This document shows positions 43,414 to 52,799 of a DNA stretch of 64,000 bases, piece by piece. Below the pieces are notes generated by a model. That model saw only the letters and a list, made by a program, of their open reading frames with translations. It searched no databases and was not told the origin of the DNA. Each line of letters starts with the position of its first letter. Position 1 is the first letter of the stretch. Position numbers and translations under genes: made by a program. The stretch comes from Tepidimonas taiwanensis (GTDB lineage Bacteria > Pseudomonadota > Gammaproteobacteria > Burkholderiales > Burkholderiaceae_C), in the NCBI RefSeq assembly GCF_020162115.1, contig NZ_CP083911.1, positions 2,418,001 through 2,482,000 on the forward strand, in the 5' to 3' direction.

Positions 43414-44763
43414 TCACGGTTGGGAGCGCGGCCACAGCGCCCACAGCTGCAGCGGCTGCTTGAGCCCCGCGGCCAGTGTATAGGCGCCGTCGCCCCAGCC
43501 GGTGAAGAAATCGGCCCGCACCGCGCCGACGATGGCGCTGCCCGTGTCCTGCGCCAGCACGAGCCGCTGCAGCCGCGCCACCGGGCCGCTGGACACCAGC
43601 CACAGCGGGGTGCCGTAGGGGATCGCGTCGCGGTCCACCGCGACCGAGCGCAACGGCGTCAGCGCCACACCCTGCGCCCCGCGCGGGCCGAACTGCGCGT
43701 CGAGCGCCGACAGCGGCTCCTCGCGGAAAAAGACCACGCGTGGGTTGGCCCACAGCAGCTCGTCCACGCGCTGCGGGTTGGCCGCGGCCCAGGCACGGAT
43801 CGCCTCCCAGGTGCCGTCGCGGATCTCGCCGCGCTGCAACAGCCAGCGCCCCACGCTCTGGTACGGATGCCCGTTGGTGGCGGCAAATGCCAGCCGCACG
43901 TAGGACACGCGCCCGTCGGGCTCCTGCACGCGCAGCCGTCCCGACCCCTGGATCTGCAGCAGCAGCGCGTCGAGCGGGTCGGCCAGCCACGCCAGCACCG
44001 GCAGCTGCGCCTGCACGGCCGGGTCGGTGTCGATCTGCTGCCGCGTCCACAGCGGGCGGTTGCCGGCCGCCGCCAGCGCACCCGGCGGCGCGTACAGCGG
44101 CACGCGATGTGTCGACGTGCGCACGCGGCTGGCATCGAATTCGGGTTCGTAGTAGCCGGTCAGCAACCCGGGGCGGTTGTCGCCATCGGCGGCGAGCACG
44201 CGGTACGGCTGCAGCCGCCGCATCACCCACGCATGGCGCGCGGCCTCGTCGGCGAGCGTGAGCTGGCGCACCTCCGCGCACAACGCGGTCCAGGGGGCCA
44301 CGGGGCGCTCGCAGCTGCGCAGCCACGCGTTCCACGCCTCGTGCAGCGCGTCGCGGCCCCAGCCCGGCAGGTCGCGCCAGCGCACCGGCTGCCATAGCGC
44401 CGTCCCGCGCCGCAGCGGGGGCGGCAGCGCGGCGGCGTCGGCCGAGAGCCACACCGGCGCGTCGGGCGTCACGGCCGGCTCGCCCGCTCCATCGACCAGC
44501 GCCAGCAACGTGCCTGCGAGCGGGGCCGGGGCAGGGGGCGGGGCCAGCGGCGATGGCGCGGGAGGAACCGACGCCGCCGAAACCGACTCCACCCCGACGG
44601 TCGGCGCGGGCCCGCCCGCGCTATCCTGTGGCGGGGGCACGCTGGCGCAGCCGCCGAGCCCGGCGAGGAGCGCGAACCAACCGGCGCACACGCCGACAAA
44701 CGCCCACGGTCGCCCGCGGCCCCGCCCGACTTTGTCAAGCCCCCGTTCGATTGCGCTGCTCAT
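43414..44763 (-). CDS. mltA: Membrane-bound lytic murein transglycosylase A
   Basis: 449 residues. Lipoprotein signal with lipobox LAGLGGC (Cys39). A Pro/Ala-rich linker (about 45-100) precedes the MltA domain: LLTGYYEPEFDASR, LWTRQQIDTDPAVQ, LQIQGSGRLRV and YQSVGRWLLQRGEI. The C-terminal 3D domain has LVLAQDTGSAIVGAVRADFF then TGWG with the catalytic Asp. Anchored in the outer membrane, it cleaves glycan strands to 1,6-anhydro-muropeptides. Its start codon is only three bases from that of the divergent small gene at 44767. Confidence 0.93.
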   Translation of the reverse strand: MSSAIERGLDKVGRGRGRPWAFVGVCAGWFALLAGLGGCASVPPPQDSAGGPAPTVGVESVSAASVPPAPSPLAPPPAPAPLAGTLLALVDGAGEPAVTPDAPVWLSADAAALPPPLRRGTALWQPVRWRDLPGWGRDALHEAWNAWLRSCERPVAPWTALCAEVRQLTLADEAARHAWVMRRLQPYRVLAADGDNRPGLLTGYYEPEFDASRVRTSTHRVPLYAPPGALAAAGNRPLWTRQQIDTDPAVQAQLPVLAWLADPLDALLLQIQGSGRLRVQEPDGRVSYVRLAFAATNGHPYQSVGRWLLQRGEIRDGTWEAIRAWAAANPQRVDELLWANPRVVFFREEPLSALDAQFGPRGAQGVALTPLRSVAVDRDAIPYGTPLWLVSSGPVARLQRLVLAQDTGSAIVGAVRADFFTGWGDGAYTLAAGLKQPLQLWALWPRSQP

Positions 44764-44766
44764 CCG

Positions 44767-44946
44767 ATGACCCTGCTGCTGCTCGAAGCGCTCGGCGCGC
44801 TGCTGTTGTTCGTCTTCATCGTCTGGTGGACCATGTTCGCCGGCCGCCGCCGCGGCGAACCGCCGGACGCCGCGCCCCCGCCCCCGCCGCGCACACCCCG
44901 CCCGCCCCCGGCGCCGCGCCGGCGGACGACCGCCCGCCGGGCTGAG
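44767..44946 (+). CDS. Small membrane protein, possibly frameshifted at its end
   Basis: ATG 44767 opens a frame with one clear membrane helix (LLLLEALGALLLFVFIVWWT) followed by basic and proline-rich residues. The helix-plus-RRRGE composition looks like a genuine small inner-membrane protein. In this frame there is no stop for about 3 kb, because it runs on antisense to the nitrilase and yhdP genes. A TGA in another frame at 44943-44945 would end a protein of about 58 residues, so a one-base error or mutation in the C-rich stretch near 44875-44900 is likely. The end given is approximate. No ribosome site is evident. Confidence 0.4.
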
Positions 44947-44952
44947 CGGCGC

Positions 44953-45759
44953 TCACAGGCGCCGGTGCTGCAGCGCGGGCAGGCGCTGGCGCACGTCGAG
45001 CAGGCGCGCGCGGTCGATCTCCGCGATCACGACGCCCGGCCCGGTGGCCTGCTGCGCCAGCACGACCCCCCACGGGTCGACCACCATGCTCTGGCCCCAG
45101 GTGTGGCGGCCATTTTCGTGTACGCCGCCTTGCGCGCTGGCGATGACGTAGGCCTGGTTCTCGATCGCGCGCGCGCGCAGCAGCACCTCCCAGTGCGCCT
45201 GCCCGGTGACGTGGGTGAACGCGGCCGGCACCAGCAGCACGTCGGCGGCGAGCTGCCGGTACAGCTCCGGAAAACGCAGGTCGTAACACACGCTCAAGCC
45301 CACGCGCCACGCCACCCCGCTGCGGTCGGTCAGCGTGAACGCCACCGGTTGGTCGCCGGCCTTGAGCACGGCCGCCTCGTCGTACCCCTGGCGGCCGTCG
45401 TGGAAGCGAAAGAGGTGGATCTTGTCGTAGCGCGCGACGCAGCGCCCCGCGGGGTCGTACACCAGCGAGGCGTTGGCCGCGTGCTGCGGGTCGTCGGTCG
45501 CCAGCGGTACCGTGCCACCGACGATCCACAGCTTGAGCTCGCGCGCGGTGTCGGCCAGAAAATCCTGCACCGTGCCCAGCCCCGGCGTCTCCGCGATGAG
45601 GAGCTTGTCGGCGTCGCGCTCGCCCATGAAGCAGAAATACTCGGGCAGCACGGCCAGCTCGGCCCCCGCATGGCGCGCCTGGTCGAGCAGCTCATGCGCC
45701 TGCGCCAGGTTGCGCTCGATGCTGATGCCGGAGACCATCTGAATGGCGGCGACTTTCAT
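44953..45759 (-). CDS. Nitrilase-superfamily carbon-nitrogen hydrolase
   Basis: 268 residues. The Glu-Lys-Cys triad is visible: Glu in LAVLPEYFCFMG, Lys in ARYDKIHLFRF and Cys in VGLSVCYDLRFPELYRQLAA. This sequence is of the NIT1/YafV-like branch, whose known members hydrolyse deaminated glutathione or omega-amides, a metabolite-repair role. ATG 45759 overlaps the yhdP stop by four bases, so the two are co-translated. Confidence 0.92.
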   Translation of the reverse strand: MKVAAIQMVSGISIERNLAQAHELLDQARHAGAELAVLPEYFCFMGERDADKLLIAETPGLGTVQDFLADTARELKLWIVGGTVPLATDDPQHAANASLVYDPAGRCVARYDKIHLFRFHDGRQGYDEAAVLKAGDQPVAFTLTDRSGVAWRVGLSVCYDLRFPELYRQLAADVLLVPAAFTHVTGQAHWEVLLRARAIENQAYVIASAQGGVHENGRHTWGQSMVVDPWGVVLAQQATGPGVVIAEIDRARLLDVRQRLPALQHRRL

Positions 45760-48700
45760 GGGGTGCGCTCCGAGGGGGTGGCGGGGTTTTGCGCGTTCGC
45801 GGGGTTGTCCGCTGTCGCGGGTTTTTCCGCAGTCGGTATCGTACTCGTACGCGCAACGCGCTCCACCTGCGGATCGGCCCACGAGCCGGTGATGCGAAAC
45901 GTCTGCGTCGCGGCGGCCTGCAGCGGCTCGCGCAGCAGCCACTGGGCGAGAAAGCTGCCCAGCCCCGTGACCGGGTTGATCATCGTCGCCACCAGCGATG
46001 CGGTGCCGGCGTTGAGTTCGGGTACCACCACCGCGGTGAGGTCCTGCGTCTCGCGCACGAGATCGGCGCTGCCTTCGATCAGGACCGCGGCGCTCACGCC
46101 CTTCATCTGCAGGTTGTTGGTGCTGGCCACCCCCTGCGCCAGCCGCGCGTTGCCGCGCACGAAGTCGAACGCAAACCCCTCGCTGAACACATCGCGGAAG
46201 TCGAGCACCAGCCGCCGCGGCAGCGACTGCAGGCTCAGCACCCCCAGCAGCTTGGCGATACCAGGATCGGCCTTGAGAAACTGCCCGCGCTGCACGTCCA
46301 GCGCCAGCTCGCCCGACAGGGTCGGCGTGTGCAGCGCCAGCGGCGAGCCGAACCAGCCGATCGATCCCTCCAGCCGGCCGCGCCCGCCGCGCAGCACCCC
46401 GGCGAAGCCAAAGCGCTCGAGCAGCGCCCCGGCGTCGTCGATGTCGAGCCGCACCTGCAGCGCCGTGCGGCGGGCGCTCGCGGCCTGGCCCGGCGCGGTG
46501 AGCGCGGGTGACGCCGGCGCCCAGTTGCCGCTGGCGGTCAGGCGCGCCTCCGGCACCGTCAGGCGCAGCGATTGCAGCCGCCACTCGCGCACCGTCGTCG
46601 CCCCCTGCAGCGCCTCGCGGTTGCTGGCCTGGATGTCCAGCCGCCCCAGGCGCCGCCCCGCCAGCTCGAAGTCCTCCACCACGACGTCCAGCGCCGGCAC
46701 GGAGCGCGGCTGCGCGGCCAGGCGTTCGACATCCTCGGCCGCACTGGGCGGCAAACGCAAGCGCGCCAGCCGCGCCATCACCCGCTCCTGCGCCCCGGCG
46801 CGGTACTCCACGTACCCCTCGAGCTGCTGCGCGGTCAGCGTCAGCCGCCAGTCATCTCCGCGGCGCGTGCCACCGGCGACAACGGCGTCGAACGGGCGCG
46901 CCCCCAGCACAAGCCGATCGACCACGACACCGATATCGGTGGGCCCGTACAGGTCCGGCCGGATCGCCCTGGTCGCGTCGCCCCCGACACCACCGCCGGC
47001 GTCGAGCGCCGCCAGCCAGGCGTCGGCGTCCAGCGCCGGCACCTGCAGCAGCGCGAGCACCCCCGCCTCCGGCCAGTCCGGCAGCGGCGCCCCGAGCGCG
47101 AGTCGGCCACGCCGCACGCGCGTGCTCGCGCCCTCGTGTTCGCGCTCGTACTCGGCGCGCACGGCGGGGGCCGACCCGTCGGGCTCCAGCGCCAGCCACA
47201 GCCGGTCACGCGTGCGCGCGCCGTCCGCGGACGGGCGCGGCAGCGGCTCCGCCCCGACGCGCAGCCGCCAGGCCGCCGCCTCCGGCTTGGCCAGCGGCGC
47301 CGGCAGCGCGAGCGCCAGGCCGCGCAGGTCGCTGTCGAAGCGCCACTCGACCCCGTCGGGCCCGGCGCCAACCGACAGCGTGTACGCCGCCGCGCCCCGG
47401 GCGTGGCGCCCGAGCCAACGCGCCCATGCCCAGTCGCGGCTCGCGGCCAGGCCCGCGGCGCTCACGCTGCCCTGCCCCTGGAAGCGCAGCGTCGGGACTC
47501 CGTCGCGCTGGGTCATCCCGCCCCCGAAGCGCAACTCGCCGCCGAGCACGCGCGCGCTCATCGCGCCGAGACGAAACCCCTGTTCATGGAAGTCGAGCGT
47601 GCCGCGCACCCCCTCCAGCGTCGGGACGTCCGGTCCCAGCGACACGTCGTTGCCGCTGAAGCGCACCTGGCCCTGCACCTGCGTGCGCGCCGCGTCATCC
47701 AACGGCAGGCGCAGCTGCAGCGCGACGTCCACCGCGCCGCTCAGGCGCGCAGCGTCCAGCGCCCCCGCCGTCATCTCCCGCAGCGGCGACGCGGCAACGA
47801 AACGCAACGCCTCCTCTCCCGGCCCCCGGACCAGGCCGTCGACCCGCAACTGCGGGGCGTCGGCCATATAGTCCGGGATGACGGCGTTCGCCTGCTGCAC
47901 ACGCAGCGTCGGCTGATCGGCGGCGCGCCCGGTGGCGCCCCGGATCTCGAGGCGCGCGCCGTCGATGCGCAGCTCGCCGCTTACGTCGTCGAGCGCGGGC
48001 CAGGGCACGGCGTCGGCGCCGAGCAACGCCCGCGGCGCATAGTCGAACGCCACCCCCTGCAGCTGCGCCCGCACCTCGAACTGGCCCTGGCGCGCTTCGG
48101 CAAAGGGGAAGTCCCACAGGTCGCCCTCGACGCGGAAGGTGGCCTCCCGGGCGCGGCCGGCGCGAATCGCCGCCTTCAGGTACGCCCGGGTGTCGTCCCC
48201 CACGGTCAGCGGCAGGTAGCGCACGACGCGCGCCCCATCGGCCCGCGTCAGCCGCACGTCCAGCGACAGCACGCCGGGGAAGCGGTCGCGCGCGCTGCTG
48301 CGCGCCGGGTCGGCGGTGCGCCAGCGCAGCCGGCCATTGCCGGCGGCGTCCGCATTGGCAAACGCCAGCCGCGGCACGTCGACCGTGATCGCATCGCCCT
48401 GCACGGTCCAGCGCAGCTCTGCCGACAACTCGTCGAACGGCAGGCGCGGCTCCTCGAACACGCCAGGAAAGACCAGCGCCCCGCGGTGCAGCGCCAGCGT
48501 GGCCTGGCCGCCGCGCTCGTCGAAGTCGAACTCCGCGTCCACCCCCTCCAGCCCCGGGCGACCGTACGCCGTCCCGTCGGTCGGCGCTGCCGGCGCGTCC
48601 CCCGGGCGGATGCCGAGCCCGCGCACGCGGCCGCGCGCAGCCCACGCATCGCGCCCGCCGGGCTGCGCCGCGGCGGACCAGCGCAGGGTCAGCCCCTCCG

Positions 48701-49919
48701 CCACGCCCGTGGGCTGCGCCGACTCCGCCCAGCGGTTGACCGCCTCGCCCACGGGCAGTACGCGCGCCAGCCGCTGCAACACGCCGAGATCGAGCCGGTC
48801 CGACGTCAGCGTCCACCGGCGCAGCCCGCCGTCCGGTGCCAGCGTGTAGGCAAAGCGCACGTCCCCCCGCGGCCACGCGCCCCCATCGGCCGTGGTGATC
48901 GTCAGGCCCTGGGTCTCCCAGGTGGTGGTGTCGCCGTCGCGTTGCACCGCGAGGCGCCCCGCCACGTGCGTGACCGCCAGCGGCTCCACCGTCGGTCCCA
49001 CCGAAGGTACCCAGACGATGCGCGCATCCTGCCAGTGCACGTCGGCCGTCGCGCCCAACCACTGGCCGCGCCGGATCTGCGCCCACAGGCGCAGGGCCCC
49101 CGCGGCACGCAGCTCCCGCACGCCCCAGTCCGCGTCCAGGTCGACGTACTGCCCCAGCCGCGCCGCGTCCAGCCAGGGGGCGAGCAGAAAGACCTCGCCC
49201 GACCAGTCGCGCCAGCGGCCCTCGTGCGTGGCCCAGAACGGCTGGGTGAAACGCCCGCGCAGGCTCAGGCGCTCGCCCCAGTCGGCCGGCGGTGTGGCGT
49301 CGAGCCGGAACTCGTGCCGCAGCCCCGGGTTGCGCAGCACCAGATCGACGTCGGTCAGTTCCAGCGGCGGTGCGCCGGGGCGCTGCTCGTCCACCCAGCG
49401 CAGCGTGCCCCCCCGCAGCGCAAACTCGCGCTGATCGAACAGCCAGTCCGCCGCCGCGCTGTCGCCCTGCGTGTCCTGCACGGCGATCCCGGCGACCTGC
49501 AGCCGCCCGTCGGCCAGGCGGCGCACCTCCAGCGTCGGCCCTTCGACGACGAGCTGCTCCACACCGAGCCGCGCCAGCGACGCCACCGACAACGACGCCA
49601 GCACGCGCGGCAGGTGCAGCGCCTCGTGGCCGGCCGCGTCGTGCAGCCGCACATCGCGCAGCGTGAACGCCGGCACCGCGCCGGTGGTCGTGGCCTCGAT
49701 CGCCCCGATACTCACGCGCACCCCCAGCGCGCGTGTGGCCACCGCCTCCAGCGCCGGGCGCCACGCGTCGGCACGCGGCACAATCCACCCATGGAGAACG
49801 CCCCAGGCGGCGAGCAGCACGGCCCAGGCCAGCACCGCCAGCGCAAGAAGCAGACCCGATCCCCACGCCAGCAGGCGCAGCCGTCGCGGGGCGGTGGAGG
49901 AGGCGGGCGTTGGAGTCAC
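45756..49919 (-). CDS. yhdP: YhdP-family AsmA-like outer-membrane lipid-transport protein
   Basis: 1387 residues. One N-terminal membrane helix (about 17-43, LLAWGSGLLLALAVLAWAVL) and then a very long repetitive beta-rich periplasmic region ending with the AsmA-like C-terminal part (LVRETQDLTAVVVPELNAGT, ASLVATMINPVTGLGSFLAQ, LLREPLQ). Length and ends match YhdP, one of the bridge proteins moving phospholipids to the outer membrane. It starts at GTG 49919, only eight bases from the divergent glnE start; there is no other plausible start before the membrane helix. Confidence 0.9.
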   Translation of the reverse strand: MTPTPASSTAPRRLRLLAWGSGLLLALAVLAWAVLLAAWGVLHGWIVPRADAWRPALEAVATRALGVRVSIGAIEATTTGAVPAFTLRDVRLHDAAGHEALHLPRVLASLSVASLARLGVEQLVVEGPTLEVRRLADGRLQVAGIAVQDTQGDSAAADWLFDQREFALRGGTLRWVDEQRPGAPPLELTDVDLVLRNPGLRHEFRLDATPPADWGERLSLRGRFTQPFWATHEGRWRDWSGEVFLLAPWLDAARLGQYVDLDADWGVRELRAAGALRLWAQIRRGQWLGATADVHWQDARIVWVPSVGPTVEPLAVTHVAGRLAVQRDGDTTTWETQGLTITTADGGAWPRGDVRFAYTLAPDGGLRRWTLTSDRLDLGVLQRLARVLPVGEAVNRWAESAQPTGVAEGLTLRWSAAAQPGGRDAWAARGRVRGLGIRPGDAPAAPTDGTAYGRPGLEGVDAEFDFDERGGQATLALHRGALVFPGVFEEPRLPFDELSAELRWTVQGDAITVDVPRLAFANADAAGNGRLRWRTADPARSSARDRFPGVLSLDVRLTRADGARVVRYLPLTVGDDTRAYLKAAIRAGRAREATFRVEGDLWDFPFAEARQGQFEVRAQLQGVAFDYAPRALLGADAVPWPALDDVSGELRIDGARLEIRGATGRAADQPTLRVQQANAVIPDYMADAPQLRVDGLVRGPGEEALRFVAASPLREMTAGALDAARLSGAVDVALQLRLPLDDAARTQVQGQVRFSGNDVSLGPDVPTLEGVRGTLDFHEQGFRLGAMSARVLGGELRFGGGMTQRDGVPTLRFQGQGSVSAAGLAASRDWAWARWLGRHARGAAAYTLSVGAGPDGVEWRFDSDLRGLALALPAPLAKPEAAAWRLRVGAEPLPRPSADGARTRDRLWLALEPDGSAPAVRAEYEREHEGASTRVRRGRLALGAPLPDWPEAGVLALLQVPALDADAWLAALDAGGGVGGDATRAIRPDLYGPTDIGVVVDRLVLGARPFDAVVAGGTRRGDDWRLTLTAQQLEGYVEYRAGAQERVMARLARLRLPPSAAEDVERLAAQPRSVPALDVVVEDFELAGRRLGRLDIQASNREALQGATTVREWRLQSLRLTVPEARLTASGNWAPASPALTAPGQAASARRTALQVRLDIDDAGALLERFGFAGVLRGGRGRLEGSIGWFGSPLALHTPTLSGELALDVQRGQFLKADPGIAKLLGVLSLQSLPRRLVLDFRDVFSEGFAFDFVRGNARLAQGVASTNNLQMKGVSAAVLIEGSADLVRETQDLTAVVVPELNAGTASLVATMINPVTGLGSFLAQWLLREPLQAAATQTFRITGSWADPQVERVARTSTIPTAEKPATADNPANAQNPATPSERTP

Positions 49920-49927
49920 ACGAAATT

Positions 49928-52687
49928 ATGATGTCGAGTGTCCCCGTTGGTTCGGCCCGCGCCGACCACAGCCGGTTCGTCCAGCGCGTGCGCCGCCGCT
50001 ACGGTGACGAGCTGGCGCTGCTGCCCCCCGGCCCCCCGACCCACCAGACGCTGGCCGACGCTCTGCAGGCGCTGCGCGCGCGCGGCTATGCGCTGGACGC
50101 GGCGCTGCGCGTGTTGCGCCACCTGACGCTGGAGCGCCTCGCGGTGCTGGATTGCGAGGCGGGGGCGCCGCTGGAGGTCGTCACGCGCGGCGTCACGGCG
50201 CTCGCCGAGCGCGTGCTCGACGAAGCCGCCCGGGTCGCGTGCGCCGAACTCGACGCAATCCACGGGATGCCCCAGCCCCCGGAGGACGGCCCGCCCGGGC
50301 CGCTGCCCCCCGCCCTCGCCGAGGGGCCGCGCCGCTGCGGCTGGTGGATCGTCGGCATGGGCAAGTTCGGCGCGCGCGAACTCAACGTCTCCAGCGACAT
50401 CGACCTGATCTACGTCTACGAAGGTGACGGCGAGACGTGCGGCGACCCTCAGGGCCGCCAGCGCATCAGCAACCACGAGTACTTTGGCAAGCTGGTCAAG
50501 CGCATCCACGCGCTGGTCGCCGACGTCACCGAGCACGGGCAGGCGTTTCGCATCGACCTGGCGCTGCGGCCGCACGGCAACTCCGGTCCACCGGCGGTGT
50601 CGCTCGGGGCGCTGGAGGACTATTTCTTGCTGCAGGGGCGGGAGTGGGAGCGCTTCGCGTGGCTCAAGAGCCGCGTCGTCGCCCCGGCCGACAGCGCGCG
50701 GCGCGACGGCACGGGGCAGTGGCTGCGCCCCGTCGTACTGCCGTTCGTGTTCCGGCGCTATCTGGACTACGGCGTCTTCGAGGCGCTGCGTCGGCTGCAC
50801 CGGCAGATCCGCGAGCACGCCGCGCGCCGCGCCGCCGGCCACCCGGAACGCGCGCACGACGTCAAGCTCTCCCGCGGCGGCATCCGCGAAATCGAGTTCA
50901 TCGTGCAGCTGCTGCAGGTGGTGCGCGGCGGGCAGTTCCCGGAGCTGCGCACCCGCGCGACGCTGCAGGCGCTGCAGCGCGTGGCGCAGGCCGGGCTGAT
51001 GCCAGCGGACAAGGCGCGCCAGCTCGCCGACGCCTATGTCTTTTTGCGCCGGGTCGAGCACCGCATCCAGTACCTGGACGACCAGCAGACGCACGTGCTG
51101 CCGACGCGCGACGACGACCTCGCCTGGATCGCCGCGACGATGGGCTACGACAGCGCCGCGGCGTTTCTGAGTGCGCTCGACGCCCACCGCGAGGTGGTCG
51201 CCGAGGAATTCGACACCCTGCTCGGCGACGCCAACGGGAGCTGTCAGGGCAAGGGCTGCAACGGCCACGGCCGCAGCGCGATCGAAGACCTGCAGGCCGT
51301 GCTGCCCCAGCTGCCGGCGAGCTTTGCGGCGCGCGTGGCACCCTGGTGCGACCATCCGCGCGTGCTCGCGCTGCGCGAGGATGCGCGCGTGCGCCTGACC
51401 CGACTCGTCGAGCGCACCGGCGCGTGGATCGACGCCGGGCGCGTCAGCGAAACCGCCGCGGTGCGCCTGGCCGACTGGCTCGAGCCGCTGCTGCGGCGCG
51501 AGAGCTACTTGGCCCTGCTGCAGGAGCGCCCCGCGGTGCACGAGCGGCTGCTGCGCGTGCTGGGCGCAGCCCGCTGGCCGGCGCGCTACCTGCTGCGCCA
51601 CCCGGGCGTCATCGACGAGCTGGCCAGCCGCGAGCTGTTCGAGAGCCGCTTCGACGCGGTCGCCTTCCAGGCCGAGCTGGAGGCGCGCCGCTGGTCGCTG
51701 CACAAAACCGGCGAGGACGACGACGAGGCGCTGCTGGACCTGCTGCGCCGCGCGCACCATGCGGAGGTCTTTCGCACGCTGGCGCGCGACATCGAAGGCC
51801 TGCTGACGGTGGAGCAGGTGGCCGACGACCTGAGTGCCCTGGCCGACGCCGTGCTCGACGTGACCGGCCGCTGGTGCTGGCAGCGCCTGAAACAGCGGCA
51901 CCGCGACACACCGCGCCACGCGATCATCGGCTACGGCAAGCTCGGCGGCAAGGAGCTCGGCTACGGCAGCGACCTCGACATCGTGTTCGTGTACGACGAC
52001 GAGGACGAGCGCGCGCCGGAGGTCTACACCGCCTTCGTGCGCAAACTCATCAACTGGCTGACCGTCAAGACCGGCGAGGGCGACCTGTTCGAGATCGACA
52101 CGGCGCTGCGGCCCAACGGCAACTCCGGCCTGCTGGTCACGAGCTTCGAGGCCTACGCCAACTACCAGCAAAACCGCGGCAGCAACACCGCGTGGACCTG
52201 GGAGCACCAGGCGATGACGCGCGCGCGCTTCGTCGTCGGCGCCGACGACCTGCGCGCCCGCTTCGACGCCGTGCGCGAGGCGGTCATCACCGCGCCGCGC
52301 GACGCGCAGGCGCTCGCCGCCGAGATCCGCGCGATGCGCCAGCGCCTCTACGACGCGCACCCGGTGCGCCCCGGTCGCTTCGACCTCAAGCACAGCCCCG
52401 GCGGCATGATCGACGTCGAGTTTGCGGTGCAGTACCTGGTGCTCGCGCACAGCGCGGCGCACCCGCCGCTGCGCGACAACGCGGGCAACATCGCGCTGCT
52501 GCAACGCGCGGAAGACGCCGGGCTGCTGCCCCCGGGGGTGGGGCGGGGCGCGGCCGACGCCTACCGCGTGCTGCGCCAGCGCCAACACCGCGCGCGGCTG
52601 GACGAGGCAAGCACCCAGCTCGACCCGGCGGAAGTCGCGTCCGAGCGCGAGGCGGTCATGGCGCTGTGGCGGCACGTGCTCGGCTGA
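49928..52687 (+). CDS. glnE: Bifunctional glutamine-synthetase adenylyltransferase/deadenylylase
   Basis: 919 residues with two nucleotidyltransferase domains: the deadenylylase domain with GMGKFGARELNVSSDIDLIY (about 143-162, Asp157 and Asp159) and the adenylyltransferase domain with GYGKLGGKELGYGSDLDIVF (about 668-687). Between them lies the GlnD-type helical linker. GlnE adenylylates glutamine synthetase when nitrogen is plentiful and removes AMP when it is scarce, directed by PII. Start ATG 49928 (a second ATG follows at 49931). GTG of yhdP is eight bases away on the other strand, so promoters must lie within the opposite coding regions. Confidence 0.95.
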   Translation: MMSSVPVGSARADHSRFVQRVRRRYGDELALLPPGPPTHQTLADALQALRARGYALDAALRVLRHLTLERLAVLDCEAGAPLEVVTRGVTALAERVLDEAARVACAELDAIHGMPQPPEDGPPGPLPPALAEGPRRCGWWIVGMGKFGARELNVSSDIDLIYVYEGDGETCGDPQGRQRISNHEYFGKLVKRIHALVADVTEHGQAFRIDLALRPHGNSGPPAVSLGALEDYFLLQGREWERFAWLKSRVVAPADSARRDGTGQWLRPVVLPFVFRRYLDYGVFEALRRLHRQIREHAARRAAGHPERAHDVKLSRGGIREIEFIVQLLQVVRGGQFPELRTRATLQALQRVAQAGLMPADKARQLADAYVFLRRVEHRIQYLDDQQTHVLPTRDDDLAWIAATMGYDSAAAFLSALDAHREVVAEEFDTLLGDANGSCQGKGCNGHGRSAIEDLQAVLPQLPASFAARVAPWCDHPRVLALREDARVRLTRLVERTGAWIDAGRVSETAAVRLADWLEPLLRRESYLALLQERPAVHERLLRVLGAARWPARYLLRHPGVIDELASRELFESRFDAVAFQAELEARRWSLHKTGEDDDEALLDLLRRAHHAEVFRTLARDIEGLLTVEQVADDLSALADAVLDVTGRWCWQRLKQRHRDTPRHAIIGYGKLGGKELGYGSDLDIVFVYDDEDERAPEVYTAFVRKLINWLTVKTGEGDLFEIDTALRPNGNSGLLVTSFEAYANYQQNRGSNTAWTWEHQAMTRARFVVGADDLRARFDAVREAVITAPRDAQALAAEIRAMRQRLYDAHPVRPGRFDLKHSPGGMIDVEFAVQYLVLAHSAAHPPLRDNAGNIALLQRAEDAGLLPPGVGRGAADAYRVLRQRQHRARLDEASTQLDPAEVASEREAVMALWRHVLG

Positions 52688-52799
52688 GCGCGCGCGGCCC
52701 CGACCCCACCGGCGGCGCGGGTGTGCGGCCGCCGCGCCACCCCGACGCCGGCCGCGCCCTACCATCGTGTCTACCGTAGCCCGTTGCGAGTGTCCGCCG

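Noticed and set aside
44953..46584. N-terminally extended nitrilase (543 codons)
   Set aside because: The extension is out of frame over yhdP; the nitrilase fold starts at MKVAAIQMVSG with a four-base overlap to yhdP.
46572..49931. Very long plus-strand open frame (1119 codons)
   Set aside because: It is entirely antisense to yhdP, is rich in His, Arg, Gln and Ala as expected from the reverse frame of GC-rich coding DNA, and has no domain.
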